64,000 nt of DNA from Cololabis saira (lineage: Eukaryota; Chordata; Actinopteri; Beloniformes; Belonidae): contig NC_084589.1 in NCBI RefSeq assembly GCF_033807715.1, positions 54,658,566 through 54,722,565 on the forward strand. The letters are read 5' to 3'. This document shows positions 59,801-64,000 of the stretch, piece by piece. Every line of letters begins with the position of its first letter. The stretch's first letter is position 1. The position numbers and the translations under genes were made by a program. Under the pieces are notes generated by a model. That model was not told the origin of the DNA. It made no database searches and worked only from the letters and a program-made list of their open reading frames with translations.

Positions 59801-62477
59801 AAAAAGACTGAGAAGCCTTAGGGCCAGGACTAGCAGACTGAAAGAGCTTTCTCCACCCAGCTGTCAGGATGCTGAACTCTCTCTCTGCCCTGCCCTCCCT
59901 CAACCCTGCATTTTAACTTTTTAACTTTTTAACCAATAGCACTGCCGCCTAGAAGTCTGTTCTTTTAATCTTGAACTGTGTTTTTATATCTGTTTTTATG
60001 GTATGGTCAGTGTTATGTCTATATTGTCACTATCTTGTCCACATGTATATAACTGTGGGCCTGGGGAGCATTGCAATTTCGAATCCTATGTATAAACCTG
60101 TACACATGGTTTGACAAATAAACTAACTTGACTTGAAGTTCACGACTGCTTCACGAACCGGAAATTCGTTGCTACCAAGCGAACCAATCCCAGCCTCTCG
60201 TCTGCGTTTGGTAGTTACATTTTTTGGGAGGTGCTAGCAGGCTACGTCGTAGCTATGGAGAGACTCCCGCGTAGCCTACGGAGTAGGTTTAACGCAGAAC
60301 CATAATTCAGTCTTAAGGTGTATACATGGCTTTTAAAACTTCATATCGGTTGGATTTACACAACAAATCCACTTTCTCCACTGCACGTAAACGTAGTGAC
60401 TGATTCTGTTAATTTCCTTACTGGACAGAGTTTCCAGGTGCAGCCGTGGAGCAGAGTTTGGTGGTTTGGGGGCCTCAGAATTAGGTATCTACTTTTTGCA
60501 GACGATGTGGTACTTTCGTGTTTTTTGGGCCATTCAGGCTCCAAACCTCCACCGAGGTCCGTCCTGGAGACGGTTGGACTCCAGGACTCCAGGACCGTCT
60601 CCAGATCCACATCGGTGGCGGTTGTTTCTAATCCTGGTCTGAAACCCTCCCACAAATCCTGCAGTGTGACGAGGACGGAGCTCGTCAACTCTACAGCTCG
60701 TTACCCTCAAACTCCACGGTGGCGATCTGGGTCCCGATGTCTCCCCGGATCAGCGTCTCGATGACGTCCAGCTGTCCCGTCTGCGTCTGTCCCCTCGACT
60801 GCTCCTCAAACCTTTCCTCTTCTTCCTCCGCCACTTCCTCCTCCCTGAAGTCGTCTATGTCCACCTGTCCCTGCCTGCACACAAACACCTCATCAGTTCC
60901 GGGTTTCAACATGTCCAGATGTCCACAGTCCACAGGTGATGCCGTCGATCAGGAACTTACCCGGTGACGAACACCTGTCCTCCGTTCGGGGGTCTCAGCT
61001 GGTCGCAGGTCCGTCTGGAGGACGCCGGAGGGTACGAGTTGACTCCACCTGGAACGTCACACAAGTACTCAGACGTCTGGCTCAAGTAAAAGTACACGAC
61101 GTGCAGTTGAACCTCGGCACGTCGCCCACATCTTACTCTGCATGGTGGAGAGGAAGACCCTGAAGAAGCGGCGGGCGTAGCCCTGCTCCTCCGGCCTCAG
61201 CCGGCCCAGGTGCACCAGGTGCTGCTGCACCGGCGGACTGGCCAGCTCCTCCACCTGCGTCCGGTTGTAGCGGTCGCCCACCGTCACCACGAACATGGCC
61301 ACGCCGTCGCACTTGGCCTTCTGGGAGACGTAGCGCAGCCGGGCCCGGTCCCCGTAGGCCGTCTCGGCGCCCACCACGGCCAGCATCGCCTTCCTGCGGC
61401 GCGGCGGCCCGCCGGCCTTCAGCAGCACCTCCTTCAGGGCGAAGTCCAGCGTCCGGCCCAGCGCCGCGGCGCCGCCCTGCTGCCGCGTGTTCCCCAGCAG
61501 GTGCTCCCTCACCTGCTCCTGCCTCTGGTACCGCTGCAGGTTGAACTCCAGCTTGGTGGTCTGGCCGGAGCCCTGCTGGACCGCCGCCACCCGGGCCCGG
61601 TTCCCCGGCCGGCTACTCAAGGGGCCGACGGCCAGCCGCTCCACCACCGACCCCAGCAGCTGCTGCGTGCCGGCGTACTCGTCCGCCTGGACCTCCCTGG
61701 ACCCGTCCAGGACCAGGACCAGGTCCAGGTCCACCTGCTGGGGCTGCTCCACCTTCTGGATGAAGGAGCACTCCTCCGGGCGCGAGCAGGGGTCTGGGCG
61801 CCAAGGAAAATAGTTTAATTCGGAATTATTTAATTCGGAATAATTAATTCAGAATTAAAAAACATCATGTAACCGTGGCCAAGGTCAACAGGTTCTCTAA
61901 GGCCATTGAACAGGAACAGACTGCAGAGCATCACTGTGCTCGAAAATCATCGGCCTGCCGGTCAGAACTCTGTCTGTGGTTTTCAACCAGCAGGCCCTCA
62001 GCCAGGCAGATAAAATCATGAAGGACCCCTCCCCGGACTACTCCATACTTCTGTTACACTGTCGACACTTTACTTTACATTGCCACTTTACACTGTATAT
62101 TTTTTTTATTTATACCACAGTCACTCTATTGTACATTTTTTCTGACATTCTTATATTTATATATTTTTGGTAAATTTTTTGCACATTTCTTGTACATATT
62201 TATCTTATCTGTTCATTTTATTTTATTCTATTATCCTATTTTATACTTCAACGCTTTGCTGCTCAGTTGCCTTGAAATTGCCCCTCGGGGATAAATAAAG
62301 TTTTCTGAATCTGAATCTGAATTGCTGATGTCTTTCCCTCTTGTCGTGGTGTTGAAGTTGGGGGCTTCGGCGGTTCTTACCGTAACAGATTGCACAGTTC
62401 TTGACCCTCTTCAGGTCGGTGATCAGGTCCTGCTGCCTCCCCAACACGCTGAAGATGGAGTTACCCGAGTCGTCCAT
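56719..62477 (-). CDS. col6a4: Type VI collagen alpha chain, C-terminal part (alpha-4-like)
   Basis: Six exons join on the minus strand: 62,477-62,381, 61,793-61,137, 61,048-60,961, 60,874-60,705, 58,502-58,341 and 56,894-56,719, giving 450 codons including TGA with all phases consistent. The product is an extracellular-matrix microfibril chain. Visible in order are the end of the C1 region with the CAICYDPC linker (1-45), C2 VWA domain (about 50-250), a conserved SGVNSYPP junction (252 onwards), an acidic unique region rich in Glu (about 285-340), a Ser/Asp-repeat region (350-390) and a Kunitz domain (392-449). A C-terminal Kunitz domain among the alpha-4/5/6 chains is described for alpha-4, hence the symbol; alpha-3 also has one. 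The collagenous and N-terminal parts lie beyond the window. Confidence 0.88.
57092..57131. other. Perfect 17-bp hairpin with 6-base loop
   Basis: CCTGAACTCGGGGAAAC, loop GTCCAG, then GTTTCCCCGAGTTCAGG. It lies in the collagen intron before the Kunitz exon. No poly-T tail follows, so it is not a bacterial-type terminator. Confidence 0.9.
57295..57930 (+). repeat. Family-A repeat fragment in collagen intron
   Basis: Contains GGCCGACTTCCTGTTGGGTT, CGTCAAACCGTATTGTGGGG and CGCTGTTGAGCC landmarks and ends at ATTCCTACAGATACAATTA, close to the 3' end of the complete copy at 54,660. Confidence 0.75.
58285..58323 (+). repeat. 11-bp repeat GACCAGGTCTG beside collagen donor
   Basis: Four copies of an 11-bp unit start 18 bp beyond the donor of the 58,341-58,502 exon (minus-strand view). 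Confidence 0.9.
58341..58502 (-). CDS. col6a4: col6a4-like exon: unique region with Asp-Val-Ser repeats
   Basis: Encodes [20 protein letters not shown] then [20 protein letters not shown] through AAFVSR. A 9-bp GACGTCTCT-like repeat creates the Val-Ser-Asp run. Enters and leaves in phase 1; acceptor CCCTGCAG, donor AGAG|GTAAAC. Confidence 0.85.
58600..59085 (+). repeat. Possible solo LTR or LTR-like unit
   Basis: A 480-bp stretch with TATA-like GGTATAAAGACGCGAG at 58,719, then GGTAATAAATGTATTC at 58,971, giving promoter-to-poly(A) spacing typical of an LTR. Possible bounds are TGTGAGAGAAG and CCCAAAACA. No target duplication was confirmed and no partner LTR is in the window. Confidence 0.35.
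59500..60316. mobile_element. Foldback-family element with LINE tail inserted inside
   Basis: CTGATTTATGGTTCTGTGTT at the left and AACGCAGAACCATAATTCAG at the right are the inverted ends. The left inside part matches 2,400-2,830 inverted. At about 59,745-60,136 a LINE 3' end is inserted (CAGTCTGCTGCCGTCTGGAA through AATAAACTAACTTGACTTG). Confidence 0.65.
60430..60540 (+). mobile_element. LINE reverse-transcriptase fragment
   Basis: Translation gives [20 protein letters not shown], containing the FADD catalytic box and its typical fish-LINE context. It is cut off on both sides within 60 codons. Confidence 0.8.
60705..60874 (-). CDS. col6a4: col6a4-like exon: acidic unique region
   Basis: Encodes [25 protein letters not shown] through [11 protein letters not shown]. 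Acceptor TGTGCAG, donor GAGG|GTAACG. Phases are 2 in and 1 out. Confidence 0.88.
60961..61048 (-). CDS. col6a4: col6a4-like exon: post-VWA junction
   Basis: Short exon encoding [20 protein letters not shown] then NGGQVFVTG. The S-G-x-N-x-Y-P-P motif with a single Cys follows the C2 domain in collagen VI chains. Donor CCGG|GTAAGT. Confidence 0.9.
61137..61793 (-). CDS. col6a4: col6a4-like exon: C2 von Willebrand factor A domain
   Basis: 657 bp, a single exon holding the whole VWA domain, from [20 protein letters not shown] and [15 protein letters not shown] to FRVFLSTMQ. The MIDAS DxSxS motif reads DGSRE, so the third MIDAS residue is Glu; metal binding may be lost. The codons are markedly GC-rich at third positions, like the PIK3R4 exons. 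Confidence 0.93.
61840..62325 (+). mobile_element. LINE 3'-end fragment
   Basis: Contains GGTCAACAGGTTCTCTAAGG, CCTCCCCGGACTACTCCATA and a tail TTGCCCCTCGGGGATAAATA AAGTTTTCTGAATCTGAATC, the usual 3' UTR and tail of fish LINEs. It sits between two collagen exons. Confidence 0.7.
62381..62477 (-). CDS. col6a4: col6a4-like exon: C1-C2 linker
   Basis: Encodes [20 protein letters not shown] then [12 protein letters not shown]; the first Met is internal, not a start. Acceptor TTTTAG, donor TACG|GTAAGA. It provides the end of the C1 region and the Cys-x-x-Cys linker continuing as DPCSRPEEC in the next exon. Confidence 0.82.
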
Positions 62478-62610
62478 CTAAAAGGAAGACGACAACGTTT
62501 CACCAAAATAGGACTATAAATATGACAGTATTTACAGTCCAAGAAACAGTGTTGGTCTCCATAGTCAGACTCCCCATCCACGACTGAGTCGGCACCTTAC
62601 CGTGGGCTAG

Positions 62611-63861
62611 TGCTGGGCGGTATGACCAAAAATTTATATCACAGTATTTTTTTTTTTCATGCACAACTGGGTGTTAACCACATTTTCTAATGATTTGGAA
62701 AGGAATTGCTGCAGTAAATTGGCTTAGAATGGCTTATTTTACTGTCATGAGGAGGAAATATTGTAGAAAAACATTAATGTCTACACTAGTATAAATACAG
62801 GTTTACACTAGTATAAATACAGGTTTACACTAGTATAAATACAGGTTTACACTAGTATAAATACAGGTTTACACTAGTATAAATACAGGTTTGCATGGCC
62901 GGCACTTCTGATTCTAATGAAGTGAGAGAATCAGTCAGACACTTAAACACTTTAAGTGTTGTCTGACTGATCTTTTAAAAAATTACAAGGTAGAAAATAT
63001 TTATTGAACATAAAAAACTGAACATGTTTTAATTTCCAGCATGATGTTGTTTTGGTTCCACCTCCTGGTGAATGTTGGTAAAATTCTTATGTGGTTACTT
63101 TTTGACTTTCTTCCACAATATTTTGACTTTTTTCTCGACATTTCAACTTTTTTCTCGACATTTTGACTTTTTTCTTAACATTTCGACTATTTTCACAAAA
63201 TGTTTACTTTTTTTCTTGACATCTCGACTTTTTTCTCAACATTTCGACTTTTTTCACAAAATTTTGACTTTTTTCACAAAATTTTGACTTTTTTCTTAAC
63301 ATTTCGAGTTTTTTCACCATTGCATAAATCAAATACATTTGATTTAGGTTTTTCAAAGAAAAAAATCTTTTACAAAATTACAAGGTAGAAAATATTTTTT
63401 GACTATAAAAAACTGAACATGTTTTAATTTCCAGCATTATGTTGTTTTGGTTCCACCTGCTGGTGAATGTTGGTAAAATTCTTATGTGGTTACTTTTTGG
63501 TTGGCCAACGATTTATGTTTGTGGTGCAACCGTTACGGAGCGGCCAGTCTATTTCCTTATTTTACAACGCCGTTATTAATTGTTCGTTTTTTTCCCACTT
63601 ATTCCACCGAACACCCAAAGTGGTTTTTTACCATTTCCGGCCGAACAATTTCAGTTACTGAACAATCTTAGCATCACTGCTGCTAAACAGTCCGCTCACT
63701 AACAGTGTCCAGCGGCGCTACGTTCCCAACGTTGTGTAGCTACTGTACATACTCACCGGTATTACGGTGTATGAAACATTCATATCATAAGAAAAATAAA
63801 CACCAGTATTCAGTATGAACCGGTATGAACCGGTATGGACCGGTATACCGCCCAGCACTAC
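62611..63861. mobile_element. hAT-like element in the 5'-most collagen intron
   Basis: TAGTGCTGGGCGGTATGACC and the complement of CGGTATACCGCCCAGCACTA form inverted ends, and the flanks CCGTGGGC and CCGTGGGG agree at 7 of 8 positions. The end sequence also occurs at 9,280-9,306. Inside are five copies of a 22-bp GTTTACACTAGTATAAATAC repeat (62,790-62,895) and T-rich TTTTGACTTTTTTCTCGACA repeats (63,095-63,315). Confidence 0.75.
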
Positions 63862-64000
63862 CGTGGGGAAGGGTTTACTACTGCTACTGTGACTACTACT
63901 ACCAACAGTTACTGCTACTGCTACTACTACTACCGCGGGGAAGGGTTTGCACCTCCCAGTGATGCTAGGCCTGTGTTGAAAAGATCGATTCTCCAATTTT

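Noticed and set aside
61210..61818. 202-codon plus-strand frame
   Set aside because: Antisense of the GC-rich collagen VWA exon, which has clear homology and splice sites on the minus strand.

Overview
This window is vertebrate nuclear DNA, almost certainly from a teleost fish. Genes are split by GT-AG introns. The proteins are animal proteins, with no bacterial-type operons. Introns and intergenic DNA are packed with fish-style DNA-transposon fragments, LINE tails, one intact Ty3/gypsy element and many minisatellites. The species cannot be named from the sequence alone.

Positions 1-26,009 (+ strand) hold the 3' two thirds of PIK3R4 (VPS15), the scaffold/pseudokinase subunit of the class III PI3-kinase complexes. 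Fifteen coding exons join without a phase error into 807 codons plus stop: the last HEAT repeats, a linker and the whole C-terminal WD40 propeller. The kinase domain lies upstream of the window.

The most unusual feature is where the tandem repeats sit. At many PIK3R4 exon edges the splice site itself, with part of the adjoining exon, has been tandemly multiplied. Examples are about 11 donors at the window start, 8 acceptor/exon starts at 945-1555, 20 consecutive in-frame donors at 4035-4756, about 18 donors at 5826-6360, two in-frame acceptors at 6871/6943, three donors at 20,091-20,221 and three acceptors at 25,639-25,839. The stop-codon exon is also duplicated next to itself and again 22 kb downstream.

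Positions 26,010-56,700 are repeat-dominated. They contain a 2.2-kb minisatellite (27.1-29.3 kb), a young-looking Ty3/gypsy retrotransposon with apparently identical 219-bp LTRs and a 5-bp target duplication (31,921-36,916), a 4.6-kb 21-bp minisatellite between two copies of an exon-like cassette (38.2-42.8 kb), a 10-bp satellite (44.9-45.7 kb), a roughly 40-bp satellite (50.1-51.05 kb), a THAP-domain exon (51,254-51,431, minus), and a 470-bp duplication carrying an apparent terminal coding exon plus poly(A) signal (52.3 and 55.0 kb).

Positions 56,719-62,477 (minus strand) hold the last six coding exons of a type VI collagen alpha chain: a linker, the C2 VWA domain, an acidic unique region and a C-terminal Kunitz domain. 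This architecture fits alpha-4(VI). The collagen gene and PIK3R4 converge tail to tail, as the COL6A6/PIK3R4 region does in mammals. The last 1.5 kb is an intron filled by a hAT-like element. All domain calls come from reading the translated sequence; no database search was possible.
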